A stretch of 43,363 nucleotides of DNA from Acidobacteriota bacterium (GTDB lineage: Bacteria; Acidobacteriota; Terriglobia; Terriglobales; Acidobacteriaceae): NCBI GenBank assembly GCA_021785495.1, contig JAJYFB010000010.1:1-43363 (forward strand), in the 5' to 3' direction. The notes under the pieces are model-generated. The model was not told where the DNA came from. It saw only the letters and a program-made list of their open reading frames with translations, and did not search any database. Made by a program: the position numbers and the translations under genes. Below, one piece after another: positions 8,523 to 16,735 of the stretch (position 1 is its first letter; the number at the start of each line of letters is the position of its first letter).

Positions 8523-9833
8523 TTACGAAAACAGCCGGAACCCCTTCTTTTTCTTCTCCGCAGCCTCTGGCTCCTGGCCCGTCACGGCCTGCGCCATCTT
8601 CCGAATCTGCCGCGCAATGGCGGAGTCCTCCAGCACCAGCGGCGTGGCGTGAATCTGCATCTTCTGCACCGCCGGGTAATCGTTGGGAACCTTCCATTGC
8701 GCCGGGCGGGTCAGCGCCTTGTCAATCTCCTGTTCGGGCACGCCCAGCGCGCGCGGCTCGTAGCGGTTGATTACAATCTCCGTCTTCGGCAGCGGTCCGG
8801 CGAAGAACTGTCCGATCAGGCGGTTGGCATTGCGCAACTCTGGAATGCTGGCCTGCGTCACCAGATAGACCGTAGTGGCCTCGCGATAGATCGCCGTCCC
8901 GGTCCACTCCAGATGCGCGCCCAGATCGAGCACCACGTTGTCGAACTCCTGCCGCGCCACCCGTATCAGCTTTTCGATGGCGGCGTTGTCCATCGTGTAC
9001 TGGGCATACCGTCCCGGAGCCGTCAGCACCGTCAGGCCGGTCGCGTGCCGGACCAGCAGTTGCCCCAAAAAACGCGCATCCATCCGGCCGGCCGCCTCCA
9101 GGGCGTCGATCGTCGAAAACTCCCCCATCAGGCCCAGGTTCAGGGCAGCGCCGCCCAGCGGCAGATCGAGATCGATCAGCAGCGTCTTCTGATTGCGCTG
9201 CAGCGCCAGCGCCACGGCCAGATTGCTGGCGACCAGGGTGGCGCCCACGCCACCCTTTGCGCCCATCACCGCCAGCAGCCTTCCGGCCGGCTTGGCGCTT
9301 GGCGGCGTCACCGGACGGCGCGCCGAGGCGCCGGTAAGCGCCTCGGCGACCACCTCCGGCGCAAAGGGATAGGTTAAAAACTCCCGCGCGCCGGCCTGCA
9401 TGCAACGCACCAGAAGATCCGGATCGGTGCTGTTCGAGTACACCATGACCGTCGCCCGGGCCTCGGCGCCCACGCTTTCCACCAGTTCGAGCGCGGCGGC
9501 CGGATCGCTGTCCAGATCCACGATCAGCGCATCGTATCCCTCGTCGAGCAGCTTCGCGATCTCTTCCAGCCCCGTCGGATAGCCGTATATCTCGCGAATG
9601 GCGTTCCGTCCGCCGTGGGTCAGCACCATCGCCGCCGCTGAACGCCGCTGCTCGTTGGGGCCGATCAATGCGATCGAAAGCGGTTCACCGACGGAGGGTT
9701 CGGCGGCCGAAGCCTCCGGCCGAGGAGAAAAATCGGTCGCCAAGGCGCTCGGACTCCTGGAGGCATCGCCGCGCTCCGGCCCGGCGGCGGACCGCGTCAA
9801 AGCATCGTTCCGAGTTTGCTCAAAGCTGAACAT
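8523..9833 (-). CDS. cpaE: CpaE/TadZ pilus assembly ATPase, receiver-like N-terminus plus MinD-like domain
   Basis: Receiver-like 'YDALIVDLDSDPAAALELV'; deviant P-loop 'GAKGGVGATLVASNLAVALALQ'; 'LLIDLDLPLGGAALNLGL'. Confidence 0.88.
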   Translation of the reverse strand: MFSFEQTRNDALTRSAAGPERGDASRSPSALATDFSPRPEASAAEPSVGEPLSIALIGPNEQRRSAAAMVLTHGGRNAIREIYGYPTGLEEIAKLLDEGYDALIVDLDSDPAAALELVESVGAEARATVMVYSNSTDPDLLVRCMQAGAREFLTYPFAPEVVAEALTGASARRPVTPPSAKPAGRLLAVMGAKGGVGATLVASNLAVALALQRNQKTLLIDLDLPLGGAALNLGLMGEFSTIDALEAAGRMDARFLGQLLVRHATGLTVLTAPGRYAQYTMDNAAIEKLIRVARQEFDNVVLDLGAHLEWTGTAIYREATTVYLVTQASIPELRNANRLIGQFFAGPLPKTEIVINRYEPRALGVPEQEIDKALTRPAQWKVPNDYPAVQKMQIHATPLVLEDSAIARQIRKMAQAVTGQEPEAAEKKKKGFRLFS

Positions 9834-9851
9834 CGGCTTTTCACGTTCCTT

Positions 9852-10358
9852 TTAACGCCCCATGAATGAAAGCAACGTGCCGATCGCGATGGCGGGCGCA
9901 TAGGGCATCTTGCGCCGCAGGGGATTCGTGAGCACGGCCTCCCCGCGCTCTTTTTTTGAGCCGAAGATCAGGTCGCCAGCGTGCTGAAAGAGTTCGCCCA
10001 GGAACCCGGTCCACGCCGCCCAGGCCAGCGCCATCACGCCTCCGGCCAACCCCGTCATCATCAGGGCAATCAGCATCTGAGAGGGGCCGATCCAGGCTCC
10101 GATCGCGGCGCAGAGCTTGACATCGCCCGCGCCCATTCCCCCCATCATAAAAAAAATCCCCATCAGCAACAGGCCCAGCCCCGCCCCGCCCAGACTCTGG
10201 CCCAGGCCATGCCAGCCATGAAGCAGGGAAGTGACCAGAACGCCGGCGGCGAGAAAAGGCAGAACCAGCCAGTTCGGGATGCGCCGGCTCCGCAAATCGG
10301 TAACCGTCGCCACGCCCAGAACCGCGACCGTGGGCCACCATGCAATCGTATGCATCAT
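9852..10358 (-). CDS. cpaA: A24 family prepilin peptidase, CpaA/TadV
   Basis: 'ATVTDLRSRRIPNWLVLPFLAAG' and 'GGMGAGDVKLCAAIGAWIGP' aspartyl protease motifs. Confidence 0.9.
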   Translation of the reverse strand: MMHTIAWWPTVAVLGVATVTDLRSRRIPNWLVLPFLAAGVLVTSLLHGWHGLGQSLGGAGLGLLLMGIFFMMGGMGAGDVKLCAAIGAWIGPSQMLIALMMTGLAGGVMALAWAAWTGFLGELFQHAGDLIFGSKKERGEAVLTNPLRRKMPYAPAIAIGTLLSFMGR

Positions 10359-10485
10359 TCTGGCAATTTCCCTCTCAGCCTACCAGCACTCTTGACCGAA
10401 TTGCAATTCTTCCACCAAACCCGCGCCGCGCCCGCGTCCGTATCGCCGGGCCGCTCGCCGGCTCGCGCTCGCCACGTCTGCTCAA

Positions 10486-10563
10486 ACGTATCCACGCCCC
10501 GCTGCAACACGCAGCAGGACGTATCCACGTTCACGCCCGGAAGCGGTTCACGCCCGGAAGCGG
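10486..10563. repeat. Repeat cluster in the cpaA / sigma-54 activator intergenic region
   Basis: ACGTATCCACG at 10486-10496 and 10519-10529; TTCACGCCCGGAAGCGG in tandem at 10530-10546 and 10547-10563. Confidence 0.85.
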
Positions 10564-10992
10564 CATTCCGCGCAGGATGCAAATTCCACCCTAACCGATC
10601 TGTTCCAACGAAGGGCGCAACCGCCTCCCGGAAAGCGGGGGGAGTGCATACTTTGGTAACCCCTGAGCAATGCGCACCGTCTCTTGCCGGGGCTTGTCCC
10701 ATGCGCCACAGATGCACGGGACTGCCTCCGTTTTGTTCCGGAAATTCTCCTGGTATTTCCGGTTTTCCTCCGTATTTTTCGTCTGCCTCCTCGCGGAAAT
10801 TCTCCAGAACCGGAGCACGATTTTCCGTTCCGTTCCTCACGGTTCGCTCACTCCCGAACCAAGGTCGCAGCACATTAGCACCAAAGGGGAATAGGCCGCC
10901 CATGTTTGCTTGTCGATGATGATCCTGCATTTTTATTGCGTTGCCCGCGCACAAAGCACCATGAATCGGGTAAGCTGGATGGCACAAGCATC

Positions 10993-12423
10993 ATGACCAG
11001 AGTTGGCATCTACTCGGAGGACCGCGCTCTCGAACCGCTCCTCGCCTCAGCCTTGGGCAAGGACTTCGCGGTGCGTCTGGAGTCCGATCAGAAAGGGATG
11101 GAGGCCCTGATCGCGGCCGAGAGCTGCGACGTGCTGCTGCTCGATCTCTATTGCCATCAGGATTCCCTGCATACGCGCATCGAGTGCGCGCGCATGTTGA
11201 TCGCCTCGGATCTTCCGGCCGTGTTGATGGCCGACGACAATCAGCGCCCGGCCGCGCTCGAGCTGGTCCGCTTCGGCGCCTTCGGCTCCACGCGCCGGCC
11301 GCCTTCGATTCGCGACCTCAAGACGCTGCTTCTCCGCGCCAGCGAAACGGCGATTCTGCGGCAGCGTCTGGCGGCGACGCCGCCCCGCGTCGAAGAGCCG
11401 GACCGCTGCGACTGCATCATCGGATCGAGTCCCGCCATGCGGCGGGTCTACCAACTGATCCGCAAGGTCACAAGTCTGAACGCATCGATTCTGGTCACGG
11501 GCGAAAGCGGAACCGGTAAGGAACTGATCGCGCGCGCCATTCACAACCTGGGCTCCCGCGCCGGCAAGCCCTTTGTCGCCGTCTCCTGCGGCGCCATTCC
11601 CGAAACACTCATCGAAGCGGAACTCTTCGGCCACGAAAAGGGCGCTTACACGGGAACGGCCGGTGCGCGCGAGGGTTACTTCGAGCAGGCCGAGGACGGC
11701 ACGCTTTTCCTCGACGAGATTGGCGACCTGAGCCTGCCGACGCAGGTCAAACTGTTGCGCGTCCTGCAACAAATGGAGTTCTGCCGCCTCGGCTCGACCC
11801 GGCTCGTTCCCCTGCGCGCCCGGCTGATCTTCGCCACCCATCGCGATCTGACGAAACTTGTGGCCGAAGGCAAGTTCCGCCAGGATCTGTATTACCGCAT
11901 CAACGTCCTGTGTATCGAAGCGCCGGCGCTGCAGGAGCGTCCCGAGGATATTCCCATCCTCGCCAACCACTTCCTGCGCCACTACGCCTCCGCCTTCGAC
12001 AAGCCGATGGACGACATGGAGCCCGAAGCTCTCGACGCGCTGCAAAGCTATGCCTGGCCCGGCAATGTGCGCGAACTGGAAAACGTGATGCAGCGGGCCA
12101 TCATCCTGGCGCCCGGCCGCGTCATCCGCGCCGAAGACCTGAGCCTGAGCATCGAAGAGCGCGACGAAGACACCACGGGCCTCGTCGATGTGGTCAACAT
12201 TGCCGATTATCTGCCGGAGGGCTCCTTCGAGCGCCAGATTCGCGACTACAAGATTCGTCTGGCCGTGGCTGCCGTGCGTGAGGCCAATGGCAACAAGACC
12301 GTGGCGGCACGCAATCTTTCGATCTCGCGCGCCTATCTGCACCGGCTGCTGCGTCTGGCCGAAACCGCCTCCGATGCGGCCGTCGTCGAGCAGCCCCTGC
12401 GCCACTCCGGCACCGGCTACTGA
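10993..12423 (+). CDS. Sigma-54-interacting transcriptional regulator (degenerate receiver, AAA+, Fis-type HTH)
   Basis: 'GESGTGKELIARAIHNLGSRAGKPFVAVSCGAIPETLIEAELFGHEKGAYTGTAGAREGYFEQAEDGTLFLDEIGDLSL', 'NVRELENVMQRA', HTH 'NGNKTVAARNLSISRAYLHRLLRL'. Confidence 0.93.
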   Translation: MTRVGIYSEDRALEPLLASALGKDFAVRLESDQKGMEALIAAESCDVLLLDLYCHQDSLHTRIECARMLIASDLPAVLMADDNQRPAALELVRFGAFGSTRRPPSIRDLKTLLLRASETAILRQRLAATPPRVEEPDRCDCIIGSSPAMRRVYQLIRKVTSLNASILVTGESGTGKELIARAIHNLGSRAGKPFVAVSCGAIPETLIEAELFGHEKGAYTGTAGAREGYFEQAEDGTLFLDEIGDLSLPTQVKLLRVLQQMEFCRLGSTRLVPLRARLIFATHRDLTKLVAEGKFRQDLYYRINVLCIEAPALQERPEDIPILANHFLRHYASAFDKPMDDMEPEALDALQSYAWPGNVRELENVMQRAIILAPGRVIRAEDLSLSIEERDEDTTGLVDVVNIADYLPEGSFERQIRDYKIRLAVAAVREANGNKTVAARNLSISRAYLHRLLRLAETASDAAVVEQPLRHSGTGY

Positions 12424-12573
12424 GGCGCGCCGCTCTGGCGCGCGCTTGCCTCTCGCAGGTGTTTTTGCCAGGCGGATCCCGGCTGAAGACAAGGCGGGAG
12501 ACGCCGCTGCCCTCTGGCTCTCTGAACGCTGCGCATTGAACGCTGTGCTCTATGCCCTGAGCCCTGTCTCGTG

Positions 12574-12807
12574 CTAGGCGAAGTAGTCGATCTGCGGCAC
12601 GGGATCCTTGTCGGCATCCTCGTCGAGCAGCAGGTCGTCCGGGTCGTTCTCTTCGGCGCCAGCGCCCTTTCTGTCCTGGCGCTGTTGCTGGCCCTCGTCC
12701 GGGCGCGCCGCCGCGTCGATGCCGAAGATCTCGGGCGGACGCAGACCCACCTGCGGAGCCTTGGCTGCGGGCAGCAGGCGGATTCCCGGAATGGGAGCGA
12801 TTTCCAT
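12574..12807 (-). CDS. Small acidic hypothetical protein (77 aa)
   Basis: MEIAPIPGIRLLPAAKAPQVGLRPPEIFGIDAAARPDEGQQQRQDRKGAGAEENDPDDLLLDEDADKDPVPQIDYFA; ATG preceded by AGGAG; contained in the longer tracked ORF 12574..13686. Confidence 0.55.
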   Translation of the reverse strand: MEIAPIPGIRLLPAAKAPQVGLRPPEIFGIDAAARPDEGQQQRQDRKGAGAEENDPDDLLLDEDADKDPVPQIDYFA

Positions 12808-13005
12808 GCGGCGTTTCGACTCCTGTGCGCTTAATCGGCAGGCGGGAGGAAAACTTGAGATTTTTCTTGCAATCCTCCTCCGGCCCCTGCCCTGCGGCGC
12901 GGGCGCGGCGATGCGGCATCTTTCCCGCGCCGTCGAGTTCGCCGAGCGCGCCGCCGGTTGCGTTAGTCTGGACTTGGTTCCTTGCGCGCACCGGGCGGTC
13001 AGCCG

Positions 13006-14409
13006 ATGGGTTTCTTCCTCAGCGTTCTCTATTTTGTTGCCGACTACCTCACGCCGCCCGTGCTCTTCGGGCAGCTTGCGCAGTACCGCGTCGAGTTGAT
13101 TCTGGCCGCGCTGCTTCTTCTGGTCTCTCTTCCCCGGCTGATCCGGTCGCCCTTGCTCAAGACGCCCCAGGCTCTGGCGCTGGCCGGATTGGCCATCGCC
13201 GGATTTCTCTCGATTTTCTTCGCGGAACACTGGCTGAGCGGCGCCATCGAGGCGTTTCTCGGCTTTATTCCCAGCATTTTCGCCTTCTTTCTCGTCGGGC
13301 TGCACTGCGACTCGCGCAACAAGCTGCAAGCTCTTGCGCTCATGCTGCTGGGCGTTTGCCTGTTTGTGATGGGCAACGGGCTGCGTGAACTGCGCAACGT
13401 CGATGCTTCGCTGGCGCCCACGGGCGTGGAGTCGGCCGACGATGTCGATTGGGCCGTGTGGAATATCGAGCACCCCTATCTTTACCCGATGCGGAACGGC
13501 GAGGGGAAGTTCTTTTACCGGTTGCGCGGGATGGGGCTGATGAACGATCCGAACGACTTCGGGCAGATTCTGGTCTGCGAGATTCCGCTCCTGTTCCTGC
13601 TCTGGCGGCCGAAGAAGCTGTTGCGCAATCTTGCCCTGGTGCTTGTTCCGGCGGGCGTGCTCGTTTACGGCGTTTACCTCACCCACTCACGAGGCGCGTT
13701 GCTGGCGCTGCTGGCGGTCATCCTGATTGCCGCACGCCGCCGCATCGGGACTCTCCCGGCTGGTGTCATCGCGGTCGCTCTCTTTGCTGGCGCCATGGCC
13801 CTGCGTTTCACGGGCGGACGCGCCATCTCCGCCAGCGCGGGTGAGGACCGGACCGCGCTCTGGGGCGGCAGCATGGAGCTGTTGAAGTCCCATCTGGCCT
13901 TCGGCATCGGGATCGGGAGGCTGCCGGAGTTCCTCGGCCACACCGCGCACAATTCGATTCTGGTCTGTGCCGCCGAACTTGGTTTCTTTGGGCTGTTTTT
14001 CTGGTCTCTCTTTCTGTTTCCGACGCTGCGCGATGCGCTGCTCATCGCTTCGCCCCGCCGGGTCAGCGCGGGCGGGGACGCAGACGAGGAGGATGGAAGA
14101 CTGCCGGTTCTTTTTCGCCCCTGGAAGGGAGCCGCGCTCGACAAGACGGAGATCAATCGCATTGGCTCTTGCCTGTTCTTATCGCTGATGGGCTTTCTTG
14201 CCGCGGGACTTTTTTTGTCGCGCGCCTTCGTCATGACGTTTTTTCTTCTCGGCGGCATGATCGAAGTCGTCTATGAGACGGCGCGACGGCGTGAGATGAC
14301 GGCGCCGCGCCTGTCGCTGGCGCGGGTTTCCGCAGGCGCTTTTGCGATTGCCATCGCTTTGATCGCGGCGGTATACATGACGCTGCGGCTTGTCAATCTG
14401 ATTCACTGA
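13006..14409 (+). CDS. O-antigen ligase/polymerase-like membrane protein
   Basis: Many TM segments; 'GMGLMNDPNDFGQILVCEIPLLFLLW', 'VYLTHSRGALLALLAVILIAARRR', 'HTAHNSILVCAAELGFFGLFFW'. Confidence 0.82.
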   Translation: MGFFLSVLYFVADYLTPPVLFGQLAQYRVELILAALLLLVSLPRLIRSPLLKTPQALALAGLAIAGFLSIFFAEHWLSGAIEAFLGFIPSIFAFFLVGLHCDSRNKLQALALMLLGVCLFVMGNGLRELRNVDASLAPTGVESADDVDWAVWNIEHPYLYPMRNGEGKFFYRLRGMGLMNDPNDFGQILVCEIPLLFLLWRPKKLLRNLALVLVPAGVLVYGVYLTHSRGALLALLAVILIAARRRIGTLPAGVIAVALFAGAMALRFTGGRAISASAGEDRTALWGGSMELLKSHLAFGIGIGRLPEFLGHTAHNSILVCAAELGFFGLFFWSLFLFPTLRDALLIASPRRVSAGGDADEEDGRLPVLFRPWKGAALDKTEINRIGSCLFLSLMGFLAAGLFLSRAFVMTFFLLGGMIEVVYETARRREMTAPRLSLARVSAGAFAIAIALIAAVYMTLRLVNLIH

Positions 14410-14463
14410 CCGGTCGCGATCGGCGCCCGGTCAGCGCACAAGCCGCCTGCACGGAAGAGAACG

Positions 14464-15540
14464 ATGAAGATCGCGCACGTAGTCGACAGCATGGAAGTGG
14501 GCGGCGCCGAGACGCTGGTCGAGCAGATGTGTCATCGCCAGCGCGAACAGGGGCACGTCCCGGCCGTCTTTGCCCTGGCGGCTCTGGGCGCGATTGGCGA
14601 ACGCATGCGCGGCCAGGGTTTCTCCGTCCGGGCCGAGTTGGGCCGTCATCTGCCGGGGGCTGTACGCGGCTTTGCCCGCATCTTCAGGGAACTCCGCCCC
14701 GACGTTGTGCATCTGCACAACCCCACTCCGGCCATCTACGCCGCGCTTCCGGCGCGATGGGCCGGAGCCGGCTGCGTCGTCTCCACGCGGCACAGCCTGG
14801 TGGCTCCGCCGCGGCGTATCGCGCAGGAGATCAAGTACGCGGCGGCGGCGCTGGCCTGCGACTGGATCGCCGGCGTTTGCCAGGCGACGGCGTCCAATCT
14901 GCGCGCCATGCACACCATCCGGCCGCACAAAATCGTTTGCATTTACAACGGCGTCGCGCCCTTGCGCCGTGTGCCCGCCGAGCGCCGTCCGCCCAGCGAC
15001 GGCTTGACGCTGGTCTACGTGGGCCGCCTGGAGCCGGTGAAAAATCACGTGCTGCTTCTGGAGGCCTTTCGCATCGCCCTGACCCGCGCGCCCGAACTGC
15101 GGCTCTGGATGGTCGGAGACGGCAGCCAGCGCAGCAGGCTCGAAGATCGGGCGGCTGGGATGGGCATCGCCAACCGCGTCACCTTCTGGGGACAGCAGGC
15201 CGATGTCGCGCCATTTTTTTCCGGGGCCGGCATCTTCATCATGTCGTCCCGCTCCGAGGGATTGCCAACCTCGCTTTTGCAGGGGTTCTCGCTGGGCCTG
15301 CCGGCGATTGTTACGGACGTAGGCGGCATGGCCGAGGCCGTCCGCACGGCCGAAGCGGGACTCATCGTCCCACCGGCGGAAGCGGAGCCGATGGCGGCGG
15401 CCATCACGCAACTGGCGAAAGACGGCGTGCTGCGCCGAAGATTTTCGGAGAACGCGGCGAGCGCATTCGCCAGACACTTCAGCCTGGAACGAATGCTCGA
15501 CGCCTACATGAATCTCTATCAGCGGCCGCGCCGTTTTTGA
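14464..15540 (+). CDS. Glycosyltransferase family 4, EPS locus
   Basis: 'MKIAHVVDSMEVGGAETLVEQMCHRQREQGH', 'VYVGRLEPVKNHVLLLEAF', 'FIMSSRSEGLPTSLLQGFSLGLPAIVTDVGGMAEAV'. Confidence 0.93.
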   Translation: MKIAHVVDSMEVGGAETLVEQMCHRQREQGHVPAVFALAALGAIGERMRGQGFSVRAELGRHLPGAVRGFARIFRELRPDVVHLHNPTPAIYAALPARWAGAGCVVSTRHSLVAPPRRIAQEIKYAAAALACDWIAGVCQATASNLRAMHTIRPHKIVCIYNGVAPLRRVPAERRPPSDGLTLVYVGRLEPVKNHVLLLEAFRIALTRAPELRLWMVGDGSQRSRLEDRAAGMGIANRVTFWGQQADVAPFFSGAGIFIMSSRSEGLPTSLLQGFSLGLPAIVTDVGGMAEAVRTAEAGLIVPPAEAEPMAAAITQLAKDGVLRRRFSENAASAFARHFSLERMLDAYMNLYQRPRRF

Positions 15541-15644
15541 TCCGGAACGTATGGGCGGCGATGCCGTCTCCCACCCTTTCCCGGCTGGATCGCGAAAAGG
15601 ATGGAACGCCTTGCCGCGGAACCGCTCCCACAGAAACCGCCCGG

Positions 15645-16667
15645 CTACTTGTTCCGCACGCAATCATTGGTCTGCGAGATGAGGAACGGTATTTTGACGA
15701 CCTCGAAATCCGTCACCTTGATGGGAAACAACGAGTGGGAGTCGAAGCCGACATCCGAGTACTTGGTGTTCGTATCGGCGTCGTTTTGCGCGGTGAGCGC
15801 GATGTTGCCGCCGTCGGAAAGATACATGCCGTATTTCTGCAGGGCGCGGGCGACGACCTGGGCGGCCGGCGTCAGCTTCGACATGTCGAAGTCGGGCTTG
15901 AGGCGGAGAAGCACGCCCATCGGCGGCGCCAGTTCAGGCCCGCGCGGGCTGCCGGCGTGCGTGGCCGGATGCACAAAGACGCGCGCACGAATCTTGTTGT
16001 TGGGCAGGGCGAAGCGGATCGCGTGATCGATGTGGCCGGCGGCAATCTCGTCGGCGTTGAAGAGCAAGGGCGCGATCGGCAGACCGGCGGCGTCGGCGCT
16101 GGTGCACTGATTGCCGCGGCCGGAGGGCGGATAGATGCGGCTGAGATCCCAAACCGTAAGCTCCGTGGCGCTGAGCGCCCCGTTGGCGTAGTTGGCCTGC
16201 CAGGCCTCGTAGAGCTTCTGGGCGGAGCGATCGGCCACGATCAGGTGGCAATCGCCGCCGCCGCAGTGGTAGTCATTTTCGCCCTCCAGTCCGCCGTTGC
16301 GGGGCAGCGGGATGGAGGAGACAGCATCGGAGTCGGCGGCGAACCAGGTCGAACCCTTGTGAAACGGGACGCGCGGCGTGGAAGCATCGGCCGAAAGAAC
16401 GCGCATGCTGAAGTCCACCTGGAAGCGCATGCCGTAGCCCCAGGCGCCGTGATCGGCGAGCCACTGAATGATGGCCGAAGACTGGGGATCGACGGGCGCC
16501 TGCTGCATGGGCTGTGTCCAGAGGGCTCCGGCGGGAAAGTAGGGAGCGGTCGCGTTGGCCTGCTGCACCCTGGCTGCGCGGACCACATAGCGCTGCACGG
16601 TGAGAACGGCAAACGCCGCCAGGACGCCAAGAATCGCGAGGAGAAGTATTCGCTTCGGGTTTTTCAT
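15645..16667 (-). CDS. Secreted or membrane-anchored protein of unknown function
   Basis: N-terminal signal/anchor 'MKNPKRILLLAILGVLAAFAVLTVQRY'; 'DYHCGGGDCHLIVADRSAQKLYEAW', 'IDHAIRFALPNNKI', 'LQKYGMYLSDGG'. Confidence 0.7.
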   Translation of the reverse strand: MKNPKRILLLAILGVLAAFAVLTVQRYVVRAARVQQANATAPYFPAGALWTQPMQQAPVDPQSSAIIQWLADHGAWGYGMRFQVDFSMRVLSADASTPRVPFHKGSTWFAADSDAVSSIPLPRNGGLEGENDYHCGGGDCHLIVADRSAQKLYEAWQANYANGALSATELTVWDLSRIYPPSGRGNQCTSADAAGLPIAPLLFNADEIAAGHIDHAIRFALPNNKIRARVFVHPATHAGSPRGPELAPPMGVLLRLKPDFDMSKLTPAAQVVARALQKYGMYLSDGGNIALTAQNDADTNTKYSDVGFDSHSLFPIKVTDFEVVKIPFLISQTNDCVRNK

Positions 16668-16735
16668 GCCAATGAATTCCCTTCCTGTTCCGGTGAAGTC
16701 AACTTACGCCGGGAGGCCGCGGCGACCGGCTTCGG

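Noticed and set aside
7953-9377. 474-aa plus-strand ORF
   Set aside because: Antisense across the cpaF/cpaE boundary; Arg/Gln/His-rich with no domain.
10486-10563. Direct repeats considered as a CRISPR array
   Set aside because: Units are too short, only two copies each, no regular spacers and no cas genes nearby.
12425-12443. GCGCGCC-GCTCT-GGCGCGC hairpin after the sigma-54 gene as a rho-independent terminator
   Set aside because: Good stem but no following T-tract; left unannotated as a terminator.
11047-12492. 481-aa minus-strand ORF
   Set aside because: Antisense to the sigma-54 activator AAA+ core; mirror-frame artefact.
12960-13006. Possible sigma-54 promoter before the Wzy-like gene (TGGACTTGGTTCCTTGCGC)
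   Set aside because: Spacing between GG and GC does not match the -24/-12 consensus.
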